Below are positions 19,039-26,810 of a DNA stretch of 64,000 bases, one piece after another (position 1 is the stretch's first letter; each line of letters opens with the position of its first letter). A program made the translations under genes and the position numbers. The DNA is from Geojedonia litorea (GTDB lineage Bacteria; Bacteroidota; Bacteroidia; Flavobacteriales; Flavobacteriaceae). The notes beneath the pieces were generated by a model that did not search any database, had not been told where the DNA came from, and was given only the letters and a program-made list of their open reading frames with translations. The stretch is from positions 186,001-250,000 of the forward strand of contig NZ_JBHSGP010000014.1 of the NCBI RefSeq assembly GCF_042654525.1, given 5' to 3'.

Positions 19039-20274
19039 TTGGACTTTATTTACAATATCGCCGTTTACATTGCCCGTTTTCATTTGAAAATCATTGCTCA
19101 ATTTAATCCAAAATTAAAATTGGGGGTTGTTGGTCGATCTGAAGCCTTCAATAAATTAAGTGCCATCATAAAAGATGATGATAAAGTAATGTGGTTTCAT
19201 TGTGCATCACTTGGCGAATATGAGCAAGGGCTCCCAGTGTTTAAAGTGTTACGTGAGCGCTACTCTGATTTCAAAATTGTTTTATCCTTTTTTTCACCGT
19301 CTGGCTATGAAGTCAGGAAAAATACTCCAATTGCTGATGTTGTGGTATACCTTCCTTTGGATACCAAAAAAAATGCAAGACGATTTTTGGATATAACACA
19401 TCCTAACTTCAGCGTTTTTGTGAAGTATGATATTTGGCCTAATTATTTGCTAGAACTAAAAAGACGGAATTTAAGAGCCATATTAATTTCGGCAGCGTTT
19501 AGGCCCAATCAATCCTATTTTAAGTTTTATGGCTCAAGAATGCGTAGAGCGCTGTCCGCTTTTGAGCATATTTTTGTACAAAACAAGAATTCAAAAAACT
19601 TATTGAAAGATATTAATATTCACAATGTAACTCTTTCAGGAGATACTAGATACGATAGGGTTTACCAACAACTTGAGCAAAACAATACCCTTGACTTTAT
19701 TGATGAATTCAAACAAAATAAAACCTGTGTTGTTATTGGAAGTTCATGGCCTGAAGATGAAAAGCTGTTAGTTAAATACATTAACAATCGTTCTGATGAA
19801 CGTGTAAAATATATTATTGCTCCACATAATATCAAAGCAGGTCAAATTGAAACTTTAAAACAATCGCTGAATGTTGACACAGCTCTATTTTCGGAAAAAT
19901 CGAACGTAGTGTTAAAAAATTGTTCTGTTTTCATTATTAACACCATCGGACTATTAAGTAAAATTTATAGTTATGCTGATATAGCATACGTTGGAGGGGC
20001 TATGGGAACTACAGGCCTTCATAATATTTTAGAGCCAGCAGTTTTTGGAACACCAATAATTATAGGAAAGCATTACAACAAATTTCCTGAAGCCAACCAA
20101 ATGATCGAAGAAGCTGGTGTGAGAAGTATTAGTACTTACAACGAACTAGAAAACACACTTGATCAACTCCTTAACGATAAGACATTAGCAAAACAGTTAG
20201 GCGTCTTTAATCGCAATTTCATTAATAAGAATAAAGGCGCAGTCATCCAAATCACAGATTACATCCGTATATAA
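19039..20274 (+). CDS. waaA: 3-deoxy-D-manno-octulosonic acid transferase WaaA
   Basis: The 411-residue GT30 enzyme transfers Kdo from CMP-Kdo to lipid IVA in the inner membrane during lipid A-core synthesis. Family motifs are WFHCASLGEYEQG with the likely catalytic glutamate, PLDTKKNARRFLDI, GSSWPEDE, IIAPHNI, and YVGGAMGTTGLHNILEPA. The start is TTG at 19039: an in-frame stop lies at 19030 and no ATG follows until after conserved residues, and LDFIYNIAVYIARF matches the usual N-terminal membrane segment. It is transcribed away from the galE/DegT pair. Confidence 0.94.
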   Translation: MDFIYNIAVYIARFHLKIIAQFNPKLKLGVVGRSEAFNKLSAIIKDDDKVMWFHCASLGEYEQGLPVFKVLRERYSDFKIVLSFFSPSGYEVRKNTPIADVVVYLPLDTKKNARRFLDITHPNFSVFVKYDIWPNYLLELKRRNLRAILISAAFRPNQSYFKFYGSRMRRALSAFEHIFVQNKNSKNLLKDINIHNVTLSGDTRYDRVYQQLEQNNTLDFIDEFKQNKTCVVIGSSWPEDEKLLVKYINNRSDERVKYIIAPHNIKAGQIETLKQSLNVDTALFSEKSNVVLKNCSVFIINTIGLLSKIYSYADIAYVGGAMGTTGLHNILEPAVFGTPIIIGKHYNKFPEANQMIEEAGVRSISTYNELENTLDQLLNDKTLAKQLGVFNRNFINKNKGAVIQITDYIRI

Positions 20275-20305
20275 AGTATTGTTTATTAACACTAAAACTA
20301 TTACA

Positions 20306-20521
20306 ATGAAAAAATTACTATTAAGTTTAGCTTTATTATGTGCTCTGGCGATTTCTTTTACATCGTGTAGAGAAACTAAAGAAAAAACTATTATCGTAGA
20401 AGACAAAACTGAAGGGGCTTTAGAAAGAGCTGGTAAAGCTGTTGATGAAGCTGTTGAAGAAACCAAAGAAGCTGGTGAAGCTATTGAAAAAGCTGCAGAA
20501 GAGATTGGTGATGACAACTAA
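20306..20521 (+). CDS. Small lipoprotein with charged helical tail
   Basis: The 71-residue product starts at the ATG at 20306; a TTG start 27 bases earlier would spoil the signal peptide. The signal peptide ends FTSC (lipidation at C21). The mature part is almost entirely an alanine/glutamate/lysine-rich amphipathic helix (ERAGKAVDEAVEETKEAG and a similar repeat), like small apolipoprotein-like stress lipoproteins. No function is known to me. It is followed by a terminator and may be transcribed with waaA, 31 bases upstream. Confidence 0.8.
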   Translation: MKKLLLSLALLCALAISFTSCRETKEKTIIVEDKTEGALERAGKAVDEAVEETKEAGEAIEKAAEEIGDDN

Positions 20522-20540
20522 TCGCCTAGCATATTAAATA

Positions 20541-20570
20541 AAAAAAGCTCTGTTATAACAGAGCTTTTTT
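20541..20570. terminator. Bidirectional terminator
   Basis: A perfect 14-bp stem (20541-20554 with 20557-20570) has A and T runs on its flanks. It lies between the small lipoprotein gene and the convergent trehalase gene. Confidence 0.92.
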
Positions 20571-20581
20571 TATACTATGAA

Positions 20582-22435
20582 TTAAAAGATTTCATCTGGA
20601 TCTTTTAAAACGTTGAGATCGGAAATAAACTTTGGTTTTAGTAAGGATAGTCCATATTGATAGGATGCATTCATCCATCCAAAGCCTTCTTGCGTAATAT
20701 ATTCAAAATCAGTGCCCACATTACCATACTCCGCGAAGACTTTGTGAGTTGCAGCAACCACATCGTACTTTTCTGGAATAGTACCATTATAATCAACCGC
20801 ATTTTGGGTAATCATATATAACCATCTGTAAATTAACTCCTGAGCCACATCTTCATAACCGTAATTAAACAATCCTTTCCAAATCATCATTTGATGCGGT
20901 GCCCAACCATTAGGATAATCCCATTGACGAGCAGGTCGATCTGGAGAAATATCACCACGACTTTCTTTATCACAACCTGCAATACCTCCTTTCTCTTTTA
21001 AAAGCGGAATCGCATTTTGTATTAAAAGTTTTGCTTGTTTTTCCGAACACAAGTTTGCCCAAAGTGATGCCAAAGTTGAAGCTGCCACAAAACTAGATTG
21101 TGACTGCGTAACGACATTGTAATCAAAATAAAGTCCTTTAGATTCATTCCACAAATAGATATCAACTGCCTTTTGTCTTGCTTCTGCCTTTTGTTGCCAA
21201 TAATCAGTAGTAAACGATTCAAATTGACCATCAAACTCGTTTTCAATAAGTTCGTAAAAATCAGTTTCATACTTATAAAGCATGGCATTGAGTTCTACTA
21301 AATTTAAATCAGCGCAATTGCCTTCAATGCGATATGACGTATCATGACCTGATTCGCGAACCGTACGGTCATGAATAAAATACTGATCGAGTTCTGGATT
21401 TTTAATCTCCCCAGAATCATATTTAATTATATAGTCTTCAACTGAAAGCTTTAGTGCATCAGCAAAGGGTTTTAATATGGCATCAAAATGTCCTTTTTCA
21501 CATTCAGGAGGCATCCCAATACCTTGAGCTAAATAACGATTCAAACCATTTTCTGTCAACCTTTTTCCTTCAACCATCCAGACGGTTTCATATTCTTTTA
21601 TTGCCGTTTTTAAATGACTTTTTAGCCAATTTTTATCCTTACTTACCTCATAAATTTCTCTGATTAAGCTTGAATAAAAAGGCGGCTGTGTTCGGGTTAA
21701 ATAATACGATCGATTGGCATTGAGGATTTTTCCGTAATATTCAATTTCATACTGAAAATTATCGGCCATAGCTTTTGCCAAGTCGACCTTGCCATCAATC
21801 AACAATCCAACAGATTCAAAATAGCTGTCCCAACCATACATTTCATTGAACCTTCCTCCAGGAACCACAAAGGGCACACCTTTTAGACCTTGATCTGTCT
21901 TTTCAAGTTTTAAAGACAAAATACCTGGCTTATCGTTTATGGATTTGACATATTGCGGCGTAACTTCTTGAGGAAGCTGAATGGTTTCAACGGGTAATAT
22001 GCGTTCTAATTTTTTATAATATTGAAGTGCTACTTCATCTCTAAAAGGAACATAAACTCTTAACTTACTTGATGCAAGTGTTTCATTTTTGGTGTCATGG
22101 ATTAGTTTTTCAATTCCTTCTAAATCCATAGTGCGAGTGAGACCTTCCCAAAAATAATCCTTGATCATTCTCGACACGCGAGTTGCTGGCAATTCTTCTA
22201 TATGCTGTATTGGAATTTCAGCGACTTCGTGGCCATTATTTTTAGCAATAACCAATTCCTGCAATAAATTAGAAAGGTGATAAGTACCTTCAACTTTATA
22301 GTCTTCATTGGAAATTGATTTGATAGTGAAAACTTTCGGGCCCTTGTCCTCGATGGTTATTTTTTTATCACCATCGGTGTCTTCCTGATCCAAAAGAAGT
22401 TTTAATGTATGTGCAATATCTAAACAAAATATCAT
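20582..22435 (-). CDS. Cytoplasmic neutral-type trehalase (GH37) with N-terminal Ca-binding motif
   Basis: The 617-residue enzyme hydrolyses trehalose to two glucose molecules. GH37 signatures PGGRFNEMYGWDSY (residues 192-205) and QWDYPNGWAPHQ (about 500-511) are present. By family analogy D365 in RESGHD is the acid and E583 in QEGFGW the base. There is no signal peptide, so it acts in the cytoplasm. An EF-hand-like loop DTDGDKKITIED (residues 19-30) followed by GPKVF resembles the calcium-binding domain of fungal neutral trehalases, as do ANRSYYLTRTQPPF and GFGWMNASY. The start overlaps the upstream MFS stop (ATGA), so it is the last gene of a three-gene transport-hydrolysis operon. Confidence 0.94.
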   Translation of the reverse strand: MIFCLDIAHTLKLLLDQEDTDGDKKITIEDKGPKVFTIKSISNEDYKVEGTYHLSNLLQELVIAKNNGHEVAEIPIQHIEELPATRVSRMIKDYFWEGLTRTMDLEGIEKLIHDTKNETLASSKLRVYVPFRDEVALQYYKKLERILPVETIQLPQEVTPQYVKSINDKPGILSLKLEKTDQGLKGVPFVVPGGRFNEMYGWDSYFESVGLLIDGKVDLAKAMADNFQYEIEYYGKILNANRSYYLTRTQPPFYSSLIREIYEVSKDKNWLKSHLKTAIKEYETVWMVEGKRLTENGLNRYLAQGIGMPPECEKGHFDAILKPFADALKLSVEDYIIKYDSGEIKNPELDQYFIHDRTVRESGHDTSYRIEGNCADLNLVELNAMLYKYETDFYELIENEFDGQFESFTTDYWQQKAEARQKAVDIYLWNESKGLYFDYNVVTQSQSSFVAASTLASLWANLCSEKQAKLLIQNAIPLLKEKGGIAGCDKESRGDISPDRPARQWDYPNGWAPHQMMIWKGLFNYGYEDVAQELIYRWLYMITQNAVDYNGTIPEKYDVVAATHKVFAEYGNVGTDFEYITQEGFGWMNASYQYGLSLLKPKFISDLNVLKDPDEIF

Positions 22436-23667
22436 GATTCAACTTTAGTCTTGATGATAGTCATGTGTAAAATCCAAATTATAATAAAAATAGCCGTTAT
22501 TGGTATTAAGGAAAAGTAAAATGCTGTGGTACCACTATAGGCTTCAAAAACATGGCCTGTAATTATCGATCCAGTAGTTCCTCCAAGGGCAGAAAAAACC
22601 ACAATCAACCCTGACATTGAACTATGCATATGCTTTGGTAGTGCTGATAGTATGGTCGAATTTAATGTTGGATAAATTGGTGCTAAAAACAATCCCATGA
22701 GCGGCATTAAGTACACCACCATAGGTGCTTTTAGCCATGATATTTTATCACCTAAAACCACATTATTGGCTAAAGGAAGCGCAATTAACACAATAATGGC
22801 AACAATAATTAAACACACACTCAATACATAAATCCATTTAATGCGGCTTAAGACGATCCCTGCTGAAAAGCGTCCAATCATAAAAGCCCCCGCCAATACT
22901 GCGCCTGCTTGTATAGCCATACTTGCTGGCGCATTTAAAATGCCTTCATAAAATGTTGGAAACCATGTTTGAAAACTTTGTTCAATCAACACGTATAAAA
23001 AAATGCTGGCAATAAAAATGAGAATCAATGGCTTAAAAGCTATTAACAGCATTTCTTTAAAATCTTCTGAAAAAGTTCGTTTCTCAATTTTAGCTGCACT
23101 TTCATCTAAAGGAGACACTAGCAATACAAAAAAAGCAAGTAAAGATATCCCGCCCATTAACCAGTACATATTTAACCATGACTGGGATTTAGGATTGTGG
23201 TCATCGATAAATAAACTAAATATAATATTACCTAATAAAATGCCAGCCATAAATATGCCTTCCAAAATTCCCATAAAACTGCCATGCTCTTTTTCGTTTT
23301 TTGTGATTAATCCAATAGTGGCAAATACAGAAACTTTTATAAGAGCAAACGATACACCAATTGAAGCAAAAAGCAATTTAAAATACCAAAACTCACTCGA
23401 AAATGGGGTTAACCAACAAAACAGCGTTACAATTAGCAAACCAATTAGCATGGAGCGTTTCAACCCGATTTTGGGTAAAAAAGAAGCCAAAATAAATGAG
23501 GCAATCGCAATTGGAAAATCTTTAAACCCTTCCAAAACACTGGCACTAGACTTACTTACATCAAAGGTTCGCTGTACTTGTAGAATTACTGTCCCGACAC
23601 TATTGAGTAAAAAAGCAAAGACAAAATAATTGAGAAATAGCGAAAATTTTATACCTAGTTTTTTCAT
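22432..23667 (-). CDS. MFS transporter (sugar permease-like)
   Basis: The 411-residue protein has about twelve hydrophobic segments in two halves joined by a charged central loop (around residues 193-207, with SAAKIEKRTFSEDF). It belongs to the major facilitator superfamily, with loose resemblance to the fucose/glucose permease branch. It overlaps both neighbours by four bases (ATGA junctions), so translation is coupled to the SLC45-like permease upstream and the trehalase downstream. Its substrate is likely a sugar linked to trehalose use, but it could be an exporter. Two different MFS proteins in one short operon is notable. Confidence 0.85.
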   Translation of the reverse strand: MKKLGIKFSLFLNYFVFAFLLNSVGTVILQVQRTFDVSKSSASVLEGFKDFPIAIASFILASFLPKIGLKRSMLIGLLIVTLFCWLTPFSSEFWYFKLLFASIGVSFALIKVSVFATIGLITKNEKEHGSFMGILEGIFMAGILLGNIIFSLFIDDHNPKSQSWLNMYWLMGGISLLAFFVLLVSPLDESAAKIEKRTFSEDFKEMLLIAFKPLILIFIASIFLYVLIEQSFQTWFPTFYEGILNAPASMAIQAGAVLAGAFMIGRFSAGIVLSRIKWIYVLSVCLIIVAIIVLIALPLANNVVLGDKISWLKAPMVVYLMPLMGLFLAPIYPTLNSTILSALPKHMHSSMSGLIVVFSALGGTTGSIITGHVFEAYSGTTAFYFSLIPITAIFIIIWILHMTIIKTKVES

Positions 23668-24974
23668 ATCATTTGATTATTAGATTCTTTGAGTCGCATT
23701 GCCAAAATAGCTGCAATTACAAAAAACACTCCTGCAAATAGCATGGCATTAATCGCATTTCCACCTAATAGGTACTTAAATATAGGTCCAAACGTAAGGG
23801 TTTCAATTCCCATAGGGATGACAATCATCATATTTAAAATACCCATATATACGCCGCGTTTGCTTTGAGGCACTATTTTAGAAACCATGGTATAAGGAAT
23901 TCCCATCATAGCGGCCCAACCTATACCAAATAAAACCATTGGTATTAAAACGAGAGTTGGATCAGAAATATAGGTAATAGAGAATAAGGCAATAGCTGTA
24001 CCTACTAAACTTAAGGCATACACTTTTTTACCCCCAAACCGAAGTGTTAGAGGTACTAACGCAAGTGCAACAATCATTGTAACCGTATTGTAAGTTAAAC
24101 TCATTTTAGCAGCTTGTGACGCTGCTTCTGATGTGGTATAACCCATGGTAAGTTTAAATAAAGGTGTTGTAAATTGCCAATAGATAAACAGTGCATACCA
24201 CTGAAATAAATATACTGCACTTATTTTCCACATAAATTTTGGCATGTGTTTTATGGCTTCTATTATTTCTAAAAAAGGTTCAGTAATACGTTGCCCTAAT
24301 TTTAATGCTTTTATTCTATTTATTTCAGCCATTTCTTCATCTGAAGGTGGAATTTCAGGGGTTTTTAAAACCGACCATAATATGGTTGTTAAAGAAAGAA
24401 AAGCGCCTATAAAAAATGAATAATACAACCATTGAGGAATTGTTCCTGCTTCTTCTACAGATTCTCCTCCAAACAAATATTGAAATAACACAATAGAACC
24501 ATTAGCTAATAAAATCCCCGCACCCACAAAAAGGCTTTGCATTTGAAATCCAAGACTTAATTGTTTTTCTGGCAATTTATCACCCACAAAAGCTCTATAA
24601 GGCTCCATAGCCATGTTATTACCAACATCTAAAATCCACAACAAACCCACGGCAAACCATAGTACCGGACTGTAAGGAAAGGCGAATAAACATAAACTAC
24701 CTAGTAAAGCACCTATTAGAAAATAGGGCTTGCGCCTTCCCCAACGATTAGACCAGGTCTTATCTGACATAGCACCAATTATTGGTTGAACTAGCAAACC
24801 AGTTACTGGACCTGCAATATTTAATATGGGGAGCATGTCTTCTGGCGCTCCTAAATACAAAAATATGGGATTGATTGCTGTTTGTTGTAACCCAAAACTA
24901 TATTGGATTCCTAAAAAGCCAACATTCATGTTTAGAATTTGCCAAAATGATAATCTTGGTTTAATTGCTTTCAT
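23664..24974 (-). CDS. MFS disaccharide transporter, SLC45/GPH-like
   Basis: This 436-residue inner-membrane permease has about twelve helices. The loop-2 motif GAMSDKTWSNRWGRRKPY is typical of SLC45/sucrose-maltose-type symporters, and the N-terminus MNVGFLGIQYSFGLQ is typical of the permease in flavobacterial maltose operons. It probably brings trehalose, maltose or another disaccharide to the cytoplasmic trehalase. It starts 12 bases after the stop of the truncated GH13 gene and overlaps the next MFS gene by four bases. Confidence 0.9.
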   Translation of the reverse strand: MKAIKPRLSFWQILNMNVGFLGIQYSFGLQQTAINPIFLYLGAPEDMLPILNIAGPVTGLLVQPIIGAMSDKTWSNRWGRRKPYFLIGALLGSLCLFAFPYSPVLWFAVGLLWILDVGNNMAMEPYRAFVGDKLPEKQLSLGFQMQSLFVGAGILLANGSIVLFQYLFGGESVEEAGTIPQWLYYSFFIGAFLSLTTILWSVLKTPEIPPSDEEMAEINRIKALKLGQRITEPFLEIIEAIKHMPKFMWKISAVYLFQWYALFIYWQFTTPLFKLTMGYTTSEAASQAAKMSLTYNTVTMIVALALVPLTLRFGGKKVYALSLVGTAIALFSITYISDPTLVLIPMVLFGIGWAAMMGIPYTMVSKIVPQSKRGVYMGILNMMIVIPMGIETLTFGPIFKYLLGGNAINAMLFAGVFFVIAAILAMRLKESNNQMI

Positions 24975-24986
24975 ATATAGCTAATA

Positions 24987-25232
24987 TTAGTTTAACGATA
25001 AAATAACGCCTTTAAATTCTCCAAATCTATTACCATCATAATCTTTGAAACTTTGAGAATAAATTTGATACAGAATATCTTCTTTCCACCAAGATTTTGA
25101 GATCTCACGTTTAACTGAAGCTGTTGTCTTATCATTTTTACCGCTCATAACAAGGTAAAGCGTTAATAGGAACGTCGTTATAGTTTTCATCATTAGCTTT
25201 AATATTGAACGTGGTATTGCTAATTTCACCAT
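24987..25232 (-). pseudogene. Remnant of a GH13 alpha-glucosidase/alpha-amylase
   Basis: Only 81 codons remain. After a basic start and a hydrophobic export-signal-like segment (about residues 15-30), the sequence WWKEDILYQIYSQSFKDYDG with GEFKGVI is the unmistakable N-terminal beginning of a GH13 oligo-1,6-glucosidase-like enzyme. In that family WW-x-YQIYPRSF and GDGIGDLKGI open the catalytic barrel. The frame then stops, and the MFS start codon follows 12 bases later, so roughly 500 codons including every catalytic residue are missing. The likely cause is an internal deletion. The stub sits first in the trehalase operon, directly behind a LacI-type operator. Confidence 0.85.
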
Positions 25233-25282
25233 TTTTTCAATGAATTAGAGTGTTTAAATCTTCAAATAAGGTTTGATATGCA

Positions 25283-25296
25283 CGAAATCGTTTTCG
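25283..25296. promoter_or_regulatory. LacI-family operator upstream of the trehalase/MFS operon
   Basis: CGAAATCGTTTTCG is a 14-bp near-perfect palindrome (one mismatched pair) centred on CG. It lies 51 bases before the GH13-stub start. It matches the other two sites in this window (42029-42044 and 47089-47102) at all but one position of the core. Confidence 0.75.
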
Positions 25297-25444
25297 ATGC
25301 GGAGTAAAATCAGATTTAATTGATGCTTAAGAAGCCGATAATCCTTAAAACTGGATTTTTTGAAAAATTTAAACTTTATTTACTTTTGGGCAATTCCATA
25401 CTTAATCTCATTAACAGGAAGTAGAACCTTTAAGGTAAACCATT

Positions 25445-26803
25445 TTAATTAGGAGCTTTAAGATTAAAATGCTCAACCACATGCTTTCCTAGATCACGCC
25501 CTTGTTTAAGCCCTAAATCAATTGCTGCTCTATAATGAATTCCGCCATATAAGCGGCTTAATGCCGCTTCGCTTGAAGCTTGGTTAAATGAGTTAAACGA
25601 GCGAATTGGCAATCCAAAAGGTAACTCGGTATCATCGTCAAATGCAAAATCATCTCCAAAAATGGCTGTTAAAACGGCCGAAGCAGCTCCTGAAACCACC
25701 GAATGTCCACTAGAATATTCAGGAAAAGGCGGTGTTTGTAAAATTGGCAACCAATCTGGATCGATGTTTTGATTGATCACTGTTTCGGGTCTTACCAAAT
25801 TACTTCTATATTTTTCGTCCCAACAACTAATAAAACCATCGGCAATGGCTATTGATGTTTTGGTATAAGCATTTACTGTTTCTTCAATATTTGAATTAGT
25901 TTTTCTCGTTGCAATTTTCGTGATACCAATCCAATGTGCACCGGGAGAAATCTTTTTGGTTGCGAACATAAAATGACCCCGTGTTACAGAAACATAGGGG
26001 TTACAATCCCAAAACCTTGCTATTTCTATTTCTTCAGAATCATCTCCTTTTTCAGTAATCGCCTTGCTCACATTATATACTTCCATTAATTCTTTATAAA
26101 ATTCTGAATCTTTATCCATTGAAAACGCAGGAGGAGGAGCTGGTTTAAATTGCTGTGCAGAGTCTAATGTAAAGGGTCTAATTTTATTCCAATGCGGTTC
26201 AATTCCATCAATATACGATGGAGGTGTTGGCTGCCAACGTGAAGGATCATCAGTATCTACCGTAAATTTAGCCATGGTTCTGGTCTGGTTATAATTATCC
26301 TTACTCATCCACACTTTTATGTGATCAACAACATTCATCGCATAAGTCTTGGTTTGCTCAAATTCTTCGGTGTTAGTTTTTTCCCATTGCATATACAAAC
26401 TATCTTGAAGGGTTTTAAATCGTTCTTCCGAAAAAATTAATGCCTTACTCAATTCCATATGCGCCATTAAAGCTGCTAAATCTATATTGATTTTTTGATT
26501 TACATCTGCTTTTGGTATAGGTACAAACTCGTTAAGCTTATCTGAAATTGAACTGAATTCAGAGCTCTTTTGAGCTAATATTTCATATGCAGCAATATTT
26601 GGATATACAAAAATCCTGCTAGCCACTGGGGGTGAAAAAATATCGTGAATCATGATTTCCACAACCTTATCTACTGATTGATGAAAATGTTCAGGTGTAA
26701 TTTCAATTGACTCTGCAGGTTTTCCGCAGTTAAAAATAGTTGCAGTCAATAAGATTAAACCTACTTTTTTTATCACGTTTGGATTAAAATCTAAAAATTT
26801 CAT
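25445..26803 (-). CDS. Vanadium haloperoxidase/PAP2-superfamily lipoprotein
   Basis: The 452-residue lipoprotein (signal ending FNC, lipidation at C26) belongs to the vanadium-dependent haloperoxidase/PAP2-like superfamily. The C-terminal phosphate/vanadate site is visible as PEYSSGHSVVSGAA (about 361-374) and SRLYGGIHYRAAIDLG (about 413-428). These supply the glycine-histidine-serine and the apical histidine of the site. Upstream RFWDCNP and HWIGITKIA fit the haloperoxidase-like branch annotated in many Bacteroidetes. Whether it oxidises halides or removes phosphate cannot be decided. It is last in a minus-strand run headed by susC/susD, beginning seven bases after the VCBS gene. Confidence 0.88.
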   Translation of the reverse strand: MKFLDFNPNVIKKVGLILLTATIFNCGKPAESIEITPEHFHQSVDKVVEIMIHDIFSPPVASRIFVYPNIAAYEILAQKSSEFSSISDKLNEFVPIPKADVNQKINIDLAALMAHMELSKALIFSEERFKTLQDSLYMQWEKTNTEEFEQTKTYAMNVVDHIKVWMSKDNYNQTRTMAKFTVDTDDPSRWQPTPPSYIDGIEPHWNKIRPFTLDSAQQFKPAPPPAFSMDKDSEFYKELMEVYNVSKAITEKGDDSEEIEIARFWDCNPYVSVTRGHFMFATKKISPGAHWIGITKIATRKTNSNIEETVNAYTKTSIAIADGFISCWDEKYRSNLVRPETVINQNIDPDWLPILQTPPFPEYSSGHSVVSGAASAVLTAIFGDDFAFDDDTELPFGLPIRSFNSFNQASSEAALSRLYGGIHYRAAIDLGLKQGRDLGKHVVEHFNLKAPN

Positions 26804-26810
26804 TTTGCTA

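Noticed and set aside
23003..23629. 208-codon plus-strand ORF
   Set aside because: It lies entirely antisense to the well-supported MFS gene and has no domain-like composition; it is a shadow frame.
25426..25436. Palindrome ACCTTTAAGGT beyond the haloperoxidase gene
   Set aside because: It is short with no T run and no second copy noticed; not enough to call a terminator or operator.
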